Positions 9,897 through 18,224 of a DNA stretch of 40,445 nucleotides are shown here, piece after piece. Position 1 is the stretch's first letter. Every line of letters starts with the position of its first letter. The stretch comes from JAIOQA01 sp035493675. GTDB taxonomy: Bacteria; Myxococcota_A; Polyangia; Haliangiales; Haliangiaceae. The position numbers were made by a program, and so were the translations under genes. The stretch is taken from contig DATJIA010000266.1 of assembly GCA_035493675.1 (NCBI GenBank), positions 1-40,445 of the forward strand, written 5' to 3'. Below the pieces are notes generated by a model that searched no databases, was not told the DNA's origin, and worked only from the letters and a program-made list of their open reading frames with translations.

Positions 9897-12259
9897 CGCG
9901 AGTCCTCCTTCGGCTTGGCGGCCGGCGTCTCCTCGGGCGTGTCGGTCTCCTCGGTCTCGAGGATCGGCGGGCGCTCGGACGTCGTGGTGTCGCCGTCCTG
10001 CGACTGCCCCGACTGCGTCGACGCGCGCAGCGACGGCAGGCGCGGCACCATCGGCCGGTCGTGCTTGTCCATCTTGTCCAGGGCGGGATCGTCGAAGCCG
10101 AGATCGCCGAGCGCCGCCATCAGCTCGCTCGACGGACGGATCGCGGCGAACTCGCGCGTGAGGCCCTCGTCGTCGACCGATTCGTCGCCGGCGGCGCGCG
10201 CGAGCCGGCTCTCGGTCGGCGTCGCGTCGGGGGTCGTGGTCGTCCCGCTGATCACGCCGATCACGCCGGGAGGTACGGAATCTGGACCGGCCGTCGATCG
10301 ATCGAGATCGATGATCGACGCCGTGCCGACGTACTCGGTCGTCTCGTACTTGGTGATGCGGCCGATCTTCTTGACGATGTCGGCCATGCGCTCGGCCTCG
10401 CTCAAGATGATCCCGACCGCGCGCAGGTGCTGCGCGCCCGGCTGCGACTGCCGCTGGATCAGCTGCGCGTAGCCCATGATCGACGTCAGCGGCTGGTTGA
10501 GCTCGTGCGCGGCGGCGCCCGCGAGCTCGGCGACCAGCGCCTGCTTCTCGGTGACCTGCAACTTCTCCTGCGCTTGCAACAAGCGCTGCTCGATGCGGAT
10601 GCGCTCGCGCAAGTCGGAGATGATGCCGACGGTCGCGACCTCGTGATCCGCTTCGTACACGATCGAGGCGGTCATCGTCACGGGGATGATCTCGCCCGCG
10701 CGCGTGCGGATCTCGCGGCGCGTCTGCTCGAGCCGCCCGACCCCGCCGTACGACGTCGAGCGCAGCATGCGCATGACCTGGCGCGCGACGCCCTCGGGGT
10801 AGAGCTCCCAGACCGGGATCTTGCCGAGCACCTCGTCGGCGCGGAAGCCGAACAGGCGCTCGGCGCCCTGGTTGAAGAGGATGATCGTGCCGCGCATGTC
10901 GGCCGCGATGATCGCGTCGACGGTCGAGTCGATCAGGCGCTCGAGGAACTCCTTGGTCGAGCGCAGCTCGGTCTCCAGCGCGCGCTGCGCGGTGACGTCG
11001 CGGAAGGTCAGGATCACCGCGGAGCTGCGCGACAAGACCGTCGACGTCGAGACCGACACCGTCGCCGGCGAGCCGGTGGTCGTCGCGAGCTCGAGGTCGA
11101 ACGGCTCGACGTTCTGCGCGGCGAGCACGCGCTGGATCGTCTGCGTCGTGAGGTCGCGGTGCGCGGGCACGACCAGATCGGCGAGCTCGCTGCCGAGCAG
11201 CCCGTCGCGCGCGAAGCCGGTGATGCGCTCGGCGGCGCGGTTGACGAACAGGATGCGGCCGCGATCGTCGAGGATCACGACGCCGTCGGAGGCGGCCTCG
11301 AAGTGCTCCTTGAGCGACTCGATGCCGCGCAGGCGCCGCTCGGCCTCGTAGCGCACGCGCGAGATGCGATGGGTCTGATCGCGCAGGCTCTCGAGCACCG
11401 AACCGTGGCGGAGGTGCCCGGCCATCAGCGCGGCGACCAGCTTCGCGAAGTCGGCGCCGCGCGCGCCCAGGTCGCCGACGCCGGCCGTGTGCTTGCGCAG
11501 GAGCACGACGCCGACGGGACGGCCGCGCCACGCGACCGGCATGACCGCGATCGCGCGCACGCCGCGCGCGGCGAGCTTGGGCGCGACCGCCGCGGTCAGC
11601 GGATGCTCCTGCGCGTCGTCGAGCAGGACCGGCGCGTTGGTGCGGATGCACTCGGCGACCTCGGGGTAGTCCGAGATCGAGAGCGTGAACTGCGTGCGCG
11701 TCGGATCGTCGGTCGCGGCGATCACGTACGCGTGCTCGCTGCCGTCGATGTGCGCGAGCAAGGACGCGCGCGGGAACGACAGCGTCTCGGCGAGGATCTC
11801 GAGCACGCCGATCAGCGCGCCGGCGTCGTCGCCGCCTTGGGTGAGCAGATCCTGGATGCGCAAGAGCTGCGGCGCGAGCGAGCCGGCCGCCCACGCGCCG
11901 CCGACGCGCCGGCCGCGCAGCAGGTTGCGCACGCGCGCGGCGAGCACCGCGGCGCTGACCGGCAAGAGGATCACGTCGGTCGCGCCGGCGGCGAGCGCGT
12001 CGGTCGAAGCCGAGGTCGGGATCGACGGCACGACCGCGAGGATCGGGACGTCGGCGAGGACCGGCACGTCACGCGCTTCGGCCGACAGCGTGACGACGTC
12101 GCCGGTGACGATCAAGAGCGTCGGCGCTTGCGCGGGCGAGTTGATCGAGAGCGCGTCGAACGCGCGCGCCTCGATGCCGGCGGCGCGGAGGCTCGAGACG
12201 AGCGCGCTCCGATCGCCCTCGCCGCCCCCGACTACAGCGATGTCGCCGGTGGATTCCAC
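9893..12259 (-). CDS. Multi-domain sensor protein with HisKA but no HATPase domain
   Basis: 788 residues. Residues 1-118 resemble a receiver domain, but the expected phospho-Asp position falls in TLLIVTGD without a clear DxD match, so it looks like a pseudo-receiver. A GAF-like region follows (about 130-290), then two PAS domains (about 315-430, with SDGVVILDDRGRILFVNRAA; about 440-560, with TVDAIIAADMRGTIILFNQG). A HisKA helix pair carries His585 in AAAHELNQPLTSIMGY. After RITKYETTEYVG the protein runs into about 140 residues of Ser/Thr/Asp/Pro-rich disordered tail, and no N, G1, F or G2 box is present. It has a phosphoacceptor His without its own catalytic domain. It overlaps the complete kinase downstream (ATGA), which is the natural candidate to act in trans. 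It lies 22 bases after larC. Confidence 0.88.
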   Translation of the reverse strand: MESTGDIAVVGGGEGDRSALVSSLRAAGIEARAFDALSINSPAQAPTLLIVTGDVVTLSAEARDVPVLADVPILAVVPSIPTSASTDALAAGATDVILLPVSAAVLAARVRNLLRGRRVGGAWAAGSLAPQLLRIQDLLTQGGDDAGALIGVLEILAETLSFPRASLLAHIDGSEHAYVIAATDDPTRTQFTLSISDYPEVAECIRTNAPVLLDDAQEHPLTAAVAPKLAARGVRAIAVMPVAWRGRPVGVVLLRKHTAGVGDLGARGADFAKLVAALMAGHLRHGSVLESLRDQTHRISRVRYEAERRLRGIESLKEHFEAASDGVVILDDRGRILFVNRAAERITGFARDGLLGSELADLVVPAHRDLTTQTIQRVLAAQNVEPFDLELATTTGSPATVSVSTSTVLSRSSAVILTFRDVTAQRALETELRSTKEFLERLIDSTVDAIIAADMRGTIILFNQGAERLFGFRADEVLGKIPVWELYPEGVARQVMRMLRSTSYGGVGRLEQTRREIRTRAGEIIPVTMTASIVYEADHEVATVGIISDLRERIRIEQRLLQAQEKLQVTEKQALVAELAGAAAHELNQPLTSIMGYAQLIQRQSQPGAQHLRAVGIILSEAERMADIVKKIGRITKYETTEYVGTASIIDLDRSTAGPDSVPPGVIGVISGTTTTPDATPTESRLARAAGDESVDDEGLTREFAAIRPSSELMAALGDLGFDDPALDKMDKHDRPMVPRLPSLRASTQSGQSQDGDTTTSERPPILETEETDTPEETPAAKPKEDSR

Positions 12260-12281
12260 GCGCCGAGCAGCTTATCACCCT

Positions 12282-13523
12282 TCACGGGCGGGCCTTTTCC
12301 CAGGCCGCGATCGCCGCCGCGTAGACGCGCTTGAGCGGGACGCCGGCGCGCTCCGCCGCGGCGCGGCAGGACTCGTACTCGGGCGCGGCGTTGATCTCGT
12401 CCCGATCGAGGCGCCCGACCTTGATCGTGATCGGGCCGAGCTCGGTCTGCACCTCGACGGTCTCGCGCTCGGTGATCAACCGATCGACGCGATCGAAGCG
12501 CACGCCGAGGCTCGTCGTCTCGCGGAGGATCGCGCGCGCGACCGCGTCCTTCTTGGCGGCGGGCGCGAGCGCCGAGATCATCAGCGCGGGACGGCCCTTC
12601 TTCATCGTGATCGGGGTCCACCAGGCGTCGAGCGCGCCGGCCGCGAACGCGGCGTCGAGCGCGTGCGCGCACAGCTCGGGGCTCATGTCGTCGAGGTTCG
12701 CTTCGATCCGGAAGATCTCGCCATTGTCTTTCGGATCGATGATCGTCGCGCGCACGACGTTCGCGCGATCCGCGAGCTCGAAGTCGCCCGCGCCCCACCC
12801 GATCGCGATCGGCGTGCCGGTCGGCGCCGCGGTCCAGCTCGTCACCGCGTGCGCGAGGATCGCCGCGCCGGTCGGCGTGCACAGCTCCTGCGCGAGGCCG
12901 CCGTCGGCCATGACGCCGCGCGCGTCCTTCAGGATCTCGAGCGCCGCGGGCGCGGGCACCGGCAGGACGCCGTGCGCGCACTTCAGCGTGCCGTGTCCCA
13001 TCGCGACCGCCGTGCAGCTCACGCTCGACGGCGCGAGCCACGCGAGCGCGGCCGCGGTGCCGACGATGTCGACGATCGAGTCGATCGCGCCGACCTCGTG
13101 GAACGCGACCTCCTCCACGGTCGTGCCGTGCAGCTTCGCCTCGGCGCGCGCGACGCGATCGAAGATGTCGAGCGCGCGGCGCTTGGCGTCGGCGTCCATC
13201 GCCGCGCCGTCGATCCGCTTTCGGATCGCGCCGTAGTGATGATGCGCGTGATCGTGCGGATGATCGTGGTCGTGGTCGTGGGTATGAGTCGGCAGGAGCT
13301 TCGCCGTCAGATCGATGTCCGGCGACGCGTCGACCTTCACGTCGCACGCCGCGATCCCGCGCTTCATCACCCGGCTCGTCTTCAACCGCCATCGCCCCGC
13401 GCCGACCGCGTCGAGCGCATCGCCGACGACCTCGACCGGCACGCCGAGATCGATCAACGCCGCGAGCGTCATGTCGCCCGCGCAGCCGCTCGCGCAGTCG
13501 AGATGGAGATGCGCGCCCTTCAC
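12282..13523 (-). CDS. larC: LarC, nickel-pincer cofactor biosynthesis protein (nickel insertion)
   Basis: A 413-residue homologue of LarC, the CTP-dependent cyclometallase that inserts nickel into the pyridinium bisthiocarboxylate precursor of the lactate-racemase cofactor. Family words seen are the N-terminal HLDCASGCAGDMTLAALID, VEEVAFHEVGAIDSIVDIVG, LCTPTGAAILAH, EANLDDMSPE and the C-terminal EYESCRAAAERAGVPLK. Between the first two lies a His/Asp-rich metal-binding stretch (HTHDHDHDHPHDHAHHH). In Lactiplantibacillus plantarum larC is split and joined by frameshifting; here it is one continuous frame. The GTG at 13523 overlaps the larB stop by four bases. No larE or larA is visible, so the client enzyme must be encoded elsewhere. 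Confidence 0.93.
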   Translation of the reverse strand: MKGAHLHLDCASGCAGDMTLAALIDLGVPVEVVGDALDAVGAGRWRLKTSRVMKRGIAACDVKVDASPDIDLTAKLLPTHTHDHDHDHPHDHAHHHYGAIRKRIDGAAMDADAKRRALDIFDRVARAEAKLHGTTVEEVAFHEVGAIDSIVDIVGTAAALAWLAPSSVSCTAVAMGHGTLKCAHGVLPVPAPAALEILKDARGVMADGGLAQELCTPTGAAILAHAVTSWTAAPTGTPIAIGWGAGDFELADRANVVRATIIDPKDNGEIFRIEANLDDMSPELCAHALDAAFAAGALDAWWTPITMKKGRPALMISALAPAAKKDAVARAILRETTSLGVRFDRVDRLITERETVEVQTELGPITIKVGRLDRDEINAAPEYESCRAAAERAGVPLKRVYAAAIAAWEKARP

Positions 13524-14287
13524 GGCGCGACCTTCGCGACCGCCCGCGCGATCCGCGCGGCCGCGACCGCCGCGCCGAACCCGTTGTCGATGTTGACGAC
13601 CGTGATCCCCGGCGCGCACGACGACAGCATCGTCCCCATCGCGACCAGCCCGCCGGCGCCGACGCCGTAGCCGACGCTGGTCGGCACCGCGACCAGCGGA
13701 CGATCGACGAGCCCCGCGATCACGCTCGGCAGCGCGCCTTCCATCCCCGCGACCACGACCAGCGCGTCGGCGGCGCGCAGATCCGCGACCCGCGCCATCA
13801 AGCGATGCACGCCCGCGACGCCGACGTCGATCACGCGGACCACCGCGACGCCCAGGAACTCGATCGTCACCGCCGCCTCTTCGGCGACCGGCAGATCGCT
13901 GGTGCCCGCGGCGACCACCGCGACGGTGCCGCGCGGCTCGCGCGCGACCGGCGGCGCGACCCGCAGCATGCGCGCGGTCGCGAGGTGCTCGGCGCCCGCG
14001 ACCTTCGCGCACACGATCTCGGCCTTCTCCGGCGACACCCGCGTGGCGAGCGCGCCGCCGCCGCGCGACGCGAGCGCGCCGAGCGTCGCCGCGATCTGCT
14101 CGGCGGTCTTCGACTCGCCGTACACGACTTCCGGAACGCCGGTGCGCAGCGCGCGGTGATGATCGATCACCGCGTCGCCGCCGACCTGCTCGAACGGGAG
14201 ATCGCGCAGCCGCCGGGCCGCTTCGTCGGGCGCGAGCTCGCCGCGCGACACCGCGGCGAGGAGCGCTTCGAGCCGTTCTCGATCCAC
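13520..14287 (-). CDS. larB: LarB, pyridinium-3,5-biscarboxylic acid mononucleotide synthase
   Basis: 255 residues with an AIR-carboxylase (PurE)-like C-terminal domain: AAGTSDLPVAEEAA (about 130), VAGMEGALPSVIAGL, VPTSVGYGVGAGGLVAM and a closing VVNIDNGFGAAVAA. LarB carboxylates nicotinic acid adenine dinucleotide and hydrolyses it, the first step of nickel-pincer nucleotide synthesis. The GTG at 14287 gives DRERLEALLAAVSRGELAPD, which matches the usual LarB N-terminus, and an AGAGG-like ribosome site lies just upstream; a GTG at 14302 is the alternative. It is coupled to larC by a 4-base overlap. Confidence 0.93.
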   Translation of the reverse strand: MDRERLEALLAAVSRGELAPDEAARRLRDLPFEQVGGDAVIDHHRALRTGVPEVVYGESKTAEQIAATLGALASRGGGALATRVSPEKAEIVCAKVAGAEHLATARMLRVAPPVAREPRGTVAVVAAGTSDLPVAEEAAVTIEFLGVAVVRVIDVGVAGVHRLMARVADLRAADALVVVAGMEGALPSVIAGLVDRPLVAVPTSVGYGVGAGGLVAMGTMLSSCAPGITVVNIDNGFGAAVAAARIARAVAKVAP

Positions 14288-14312
14288 GCCCCTCTTTAGC
14301 ACGCTCGGCGAT

Positions 14313-14477
14313 CTACGGAGTCTTCAGCTCGATCACCTTGTGACTGCCTGCCCCACCGCCGCCACCGCCGCCGCCGAACACGCCCATCTTCCACGCGACG
14401 AGCGCCGCGAGGGCCGCGAGCAGGACGATCGCGAAGATCGCGACCACGCCGGTATTGCTTCCACTGTCGGACGCCAT
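14313..14477 (-). CDS. 54-residue single-pass membrane protein with Gly-rich linker
   Basis: The ATG at 14477 is preceded by AGGAGA (14485-14490) with a 7-base spacer, a strong ribosome site for this window. The protein has a short polar N-terminus, one membrane helix (GVVAIFAIVLLAALAALVAW), an eight-Gly run and a polar tail ending HKVIELKTP. It resembles no family that I know. It sits between the CorC-like gene and larB, in the same direction. A small membrane partner or spacer protein is plausible, but no function can be given. Confidence 0.75.
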   Translation of the reverse strand: MASDSGSNTGVVAIFAIVLLAALAALVAWKMGVFGGGGGGGGAGSHKVIELKTP

Positions 14478-14545
14478 GCAGGTTTCTCCTGGTGGTTTTC
14501 CGACGAGAAATTGCAGGCCGCGCGCCAATCAGAAGATCGACGGCG

Positions 14546-15796
14546 CTACTTCTTCTTCTTCGTGATGCGCACCATCTCGACCGCGCGGTCGGAGGCCTCG
14601 ACGACCTCGAGCTCGGCGCCGCCGATCGTCATCTTGTCGCCGCGATCGGGGATGCGGCGGAAGTGCTCGATGAGGAGGCCGGCGAGGGTCTCGTAGTCGT
14701 CGGACTCGGGCAGCGCGATCTCGAGCTCTTGGTTGATGCGCGCGACCGGCGTCTTGGCGGCGGCGCGCCAGACGCCGGGGCGCTCGGCCTTGAGCGCGGT
14801 CGGCTCGGCGTCGTACTCGTCCTCGATGTCGCCGACGATCGTCTCGAGCAGATCCTCGACCGTGACGACGCCGACCGCGCCGCCGTATTCGTCGACGACG
14901 ACCGCGATGTGCTGGCCGTCCGCCTGGAGCTGGCGCATCAGCTCGGTCGCCTTGATCGCCTCGGGCACGTAGGTCGCCTGGCGCGCGACCGTCGAGATCG
15001 GCGCGCGCCGCTTCTCCGCGGATTGGCCGGCGCCGAGCACGTCGAAGAGGTGGACCATGCCGACGATGTCGTCGACGCGCTCGCGATAGACCGGCAGGCG
15101 CGAGTGCTGCTTGTCGGCGATCTCGGCGGCGACCTCGGCGATCGTCGCGTCCTCGGGCAGCGCGGTGACCTCGGACAAGGGCACCATCAGATCGCGCGCG
15201 CGGTACTCGCCGAGCTCGAACACGTTCGCGATCATCTCGCGCTCGTCGGCTTCGATGTCGGGCTTGTCGGTCTCCGGATCGCTCTCGATCAAGAGCGCGA
15301 GCTCGTCGCGCGACACGAACGTGCGGCGCCGGTCGGTGCCGAACAAGCGCGTGAGGATCGTCGCGAAGCCGCCGACGAAGAGGACCGCCGGGCGCAGGAC
15401 CCACGACAGCGCCGTGAGCATCGGCGCGAACAGCGTGATCGCGCGATCGGCCTTCGCCTGCGCGAGCGCTTTCGGCACGACCTGCCCGAGCACGAGCATG
15501 GGCGGCACGACCGCGACCGCGACGACCATCGGCGCGCCGCGCCCGCGCAGGAAGAGCGCCGAGACCAAGACCGCGACGACGCCGGCGGCGCTCGCGGTGA
15601 TCAAGGTCGTCGCGAGCGCGATGCGCGGGTTGGTCGCGAGCCTCTCGGCCGCGCGCGCGGACCAATTCCCCTCCTGCGCGCGTTGGCGCAAGCGGCCGCG
15701 GTTCGCCGCGCCGAGCGCGGCCTCGGCGCCGACGGAGAACGCCTGCACGAGCAAGCACAGGCCGATCACGAAGAACCAGGTCTCGGTGTCGATCAT
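14546..15796 (-). CDS. CNNM/CorC-family membrane protein with tandem CBS domains (complete form)
   Basis: 416 residues. An N-terminal CNNM (DUF21) domain with about four membrane segments spans residues 5-170. A CBS pair (about 190-310) includes VPLSEVTALPEDATIAEVAA and HIAVVVDEYGGAVGVVTVED. A C-terminal CorC_HlyC domain ends TKKKK. Members transport Mg2+ or Na+ or protect against divalent metal stress; CBS pairs usually bind adenine nucleotides. The ATG at 15796 overlaps the preceding paralogue's stop by four bases. Having two different CNNM proteins back to back suggests a heterodimer, since CNNM proteins work as dimers. Confidence 0.9.
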   Translation of the reverse strand: MIDTETWFFVIGLCLLVQAFSVGAEAALGAANRGRLRQRAQEGNWSARAAERLATNPRIALATTLITASAAGVVAVLVSALFLRGRGAPMVVAVAVVPPMLVLGQVVPKALAQAKADRAITLFAPMLTALSWVLRPAVLFVGGFATILTRLFGTDRRRTFVSRDELALLIESDPETDKPDIEADEREMIANVFELGEYRARDLMVPLSEVTALPEDATIAEVAAEIADKQHSRLPVYRERVDDIVGMVHLFDVLGAGQSAEKRRAPISTVARQATYVPEAIKATELMRQLQADGQHIAVVVDEYGGAVGVVTVEDLLETIVGDIEDEYDAEPTALKAERPGVWRAAAKTPVARINQELEIALPESDDYETLAGLLIEHFRRIPDRGDKMTIGGAELEVVEASDRAVEMVRITKKKK

Positions 15797-17070
15797 CGGT
15801 CGATCCCCCGATCGCCGCGCTGGCGCGGCATCTCGACCGGACCGCTCGGGCCGGTCGCGACGTCGATGATCGGCACCGGCGAGCCGTCGTCGGAGGCATC
15901 GCCCCTGCCGGCGACCTCCTTCTCGACCGAAGGCGGCGGCAACGGCACCTCTTGCGGCGGCGGCGTGACGTCGCTGTAGAGCGGCTCGTCGCCGGGCGGC
16001 ACCGGCGTCTTCATGTAGCCGGGCTGCGGGCGCGGGCGGCGGATCGCCGACTGCAAGCCCTCGCGCTCGTCGCGGATGTCGCCGAACAGCTGCTCGAGCA
16101 CGTCGTCCATCGTGACGAGCCCGAGCAGCTTGCCGTACTCGTTGACCACGATCGCGATGTGCACCTTCTTCTGCTTGAAGATGCGGAACAGGCGCTTGAC
16201 CTGCGTCGTGCGCGGCACGAACAGCGGCTCGTGCAAGAGCTCGGCGAGCGGACGCGTCGTCACCGGCTGCCCGGTCGCGTGCAGCACGAGGTCCTTCGCG
16301 TTCAAGATGCCGCGGATGTTGTCGAGCGAGCGCGTGTAGATCGGGACGCGCGAGAAGCCGCGCGACGCGACCTCCTTCACCATGCGCGCCATCGGCAGGT
16401 CGTAGCTGAGCGCGAACACCTTGTCGCGCGGGGTCATGATCTGCCCGACGGTCTTGTCGCCGAACTCGAACACGCGATGGATCAAGCGTCGCTCGCGCTG
16501 ATCGACCTGGCCTTGCGCGCTGCCGGCGTCGACCAGCTTCCTGAACTCTTCCTCGCTGAGATCGCCGGGCCGGCCCTTGCCGAGATCGCCGAACGGCAGG
16601 AGCACGAAGTCGGCGGCGCCGTGCACGACCCAGCGCACCGGCGTGGCCGCGTACCAGAGCAGCCACAACGGCCGCGCCGCCGCGCGCGCCCACGCCATCG
16701 GCGCCTTCTGCGCGGCGAGCCGCGGCAGCACCTCCCCGACCAGCACGACCGACGGCAAGACGACCGCGACCGTGATCCACACGCACGCCCACACGCTCTG
16801 CGCGATCATCGCGCGCTCGATCGCGGCGAGCGCGGTGACGGTGAGGCCGGCGTTGACCGCGTCGTTCGCGACCGAGACCGTCATGATCAAGCGGCGCGGC
16901 TTCTCGAGCAGGTGCAGCACGATCTCGTCGCGCTTCTTGCCCGACCGCGCCATCTGCTCGCGATCGACGCGGCGGAGCGAGAACAGCGCCACCTCCGTCG
17001 CCGTGAGGAACGCCGACATCGCGACCAGCACGATCCCGAGGGCGACTAGCCAGGCGACATCGGAGCTCAC
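15793..17070 (-). CDS. CNNM/CorC-family membrane protein with CBS pair and Pro-rich tail
   Basis: 425 residues, starting at a GTG at 17070 that overlaps the kinase stop (GTGA). The DUF21/CNNM membrane domain (about 1-165, with SAFLTATEVALFSLRRVDRE) is followed by linker sequence and a CBS pair (IMTPRDKVFALSYDLPMARM; HIAIVVNEYGKLLGLVTMDD). The usual C-terminal CorC_HlyC domain is missing. Instead there is a Pro/Asp-rich tail of about 85 residues (PPPQEVPLPPPSVEKEV), so the protein differs from its downstream paralogue. Ion transport or magnesium homeostasis at the inner membrane is the likely role from family knowledge. Confidence 0.9.
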   Translation of the reverse strand: MSSDVAWLVALGIVLVAMSAFLTATEVALFSLRRVDREQMARSGKKRDEIVLHLLEKPRRLIMTVSVANDAVNAGLTVTALAAIERAMIAQSVWACVWITVAVVLPSVVLVGEVLPRLAAQKAPMAWARAAARPLWLLWYAATPVRWVVHGAADFVLLPFGDLGKGRPGDLSEEEFRKLVDAGSAQGQVDQRERRLIHRVFEFGDKTVGQIMTPRDKVFALSYDLPMARMVKEVASRGFSRVPIYTRSLDNIRGILNAKDLVLHATGQPVTTRPLAELLHEPLFVPRTTQVKRLFRIFKQKKVHIAIVVNEYGKLLGLVTMDDVLEQLFGDIRDEREGLQSAIRRPRPQPGYMKTPVPPGDEPLYSDVTPPPQEVPLPPPSVEKEVAGRGDASDDGSPVPIIDVATGPSGPVEMPRQRGDRGIDR

Positions 17071-18224
17071 TCGCTCTCCCTAGCACCCACCATCGGGAAC
17101 GACACCGTGAAGGTGCTTCCCGTGCCGAGTGTCGAGTCGACCCAGATCCTCCCGCCGTGCGCTTCGACGTACGCCTTCGCCAGGGTCAGGCCGAGGCCGC
17201 TGCCGCCGTACTCGCGGGTCGACGACTGATCGACCTGGAAGAACGGCTCGAAGATCGACGCCAGCTGATGCCGCGAGATGCCGATGCCCGAGTCGATGAT
17301 CTCGACCAGCGCGCCCTTGGGAGCGCTGGGCTCGCCGGGACGGAGCGCGCCCTCGCGCAAGACGACCGCGACCTTGCCCTGATCGCGGCTGAACTTCACC
17401 GCGTTCGAGACGAGGTTCCACACAACCTGCCGGATCTTCTTGCGATCGCCCACCGCGATCAGCGCGGTCGTCGTGTCGACCGTGATCGCGATGCCGCGCT
17501 TGCCCGCCTGCGGCACGAAGCTCGCGACCACGCTCTCGACCAGATCACCGAGCGGCACCGGCGCTTCGTCGACCTGGACGCGGCCGGCCTCGAGCGTCGA
17601 GACGTCGAGCACCGAGGTGATCATCTGCAAGAGCTGATCGGCCTTCGACAAGATCGTGGTGATGTAGTCGCGCTGCTCGGGCGCGAGCCCGCCCGCGAGC
17701 CCCTCGAGGAGCATCTCGCTGTAGCCGATCACGCTGGTCAGCGGTGTGCGCAGCTCGTGCGACATCGTCGCGAGGAACGACGACTTCAAGCGATCCACTT
17801 CGGTCAGGCGCTGCACCGCCTGCGCGAGCCGCTCGTTCTGCTGCGTCAGATCCGCGAACGACTGCTCCATCGCGGCCTCGTGCGTGGCCCGCGTCAGCGC
17901 GCGCGCGTGCGCGTGATGGAGGAGCAGGCCGAGCACGTCGGCGAGGAGCTTCGCGGTGCGTTCGGCGCCTGGGCCCGTCACGACCACGGCGCCGATCGCC
18001 TCGCCGCCGTGACGCACCGCCATGCGCATCGCCGAGCCGGTGTCGACCTTGCCGGCGATCGCGAGCGTGCGGCCGCGCGCGTCCTCGACCGCGATCGCGC
18101 AGCCATGCGCCTCGCCGAATCGGGCCGCCAGCTCCGCGAGCTCGTCGCGATCGAGCAGGCTGTCGATGTCGACGGGGTCGTCCAGGCCGATACGCGCCTG
18201 GGACGACTTCTCAGCCGCGCTCAC
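17067..18224 (-). CDS. Histidine kinase coupled to an MglA-like GTPase
   Basis: A 385-residue soluble sensor kinase. The N-terminal 110 residues form a compact sensor-like domain (AHGCAIAVEDARGRTLAIAG), then a coiled coil (about 110-145) leads into HisKA with His156 in TMSHELRTPLTSVIGYSEML. The ATPase domain is complete: N box (NLVSNAVKFS), G1 (DSGIGI), F box (FEPFFQVDQS) and G2 (GGSGLGLTLAK). The GTG at 18224 overlaps the stop of the MglA-like gene by four bases, and its own stop overlaps the CNNM gene. The kinase is therefore made together with a polarity-type GTPase and a membrane transporter. No response regulator is nearby. Confidence 0.93.
   Translation of the reverse strand: MSAAEKSSQARIGLDDPVDIDSLLDRDELAELAARFGEAHGCAIAVEDARGRTLAIAGKVDTGSAMRMAVRHGGEAIGAVVVTGPGAERTAKLLADVLGLLLHHAHARALTRATHEAAMEQSFADLTQQNERLAQAVQRLTEVDRLKSSFLATMSHELRTPLTSVIGYSEMLLEGLAGGLAPEQRDYITTILSKADQLLQMITSVLDVSTLEAGRVQVDEAPVPLGDLVESVVASFVPQAGKRGIAITVDTTTALIAVGDRKKIRQVVWNLVSNAVKFSRDQGKVAVVLREGALRPGEPSAPKGALVEIIDSGIGISRHQLASIFEPFFQVDQSSTREYGGSGLGLTLAKAYVEAHGGRIWVDSTLGTGSTFTVSFPMVGARESE

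Noticed and set aside
10061..12334. A plus-strand open frame of about 750 codons
   Set aside because: It is antisense to the HisKA-bearing sensor gene, which has clear PAS and H-box motifs; the composition is typical of a shadow frame.
12282..13523. Programmed frameshift in larC
   Set aside because: The split seen in Lactiplantibacillus plantarum is absent; both halves are in one continuous frame.
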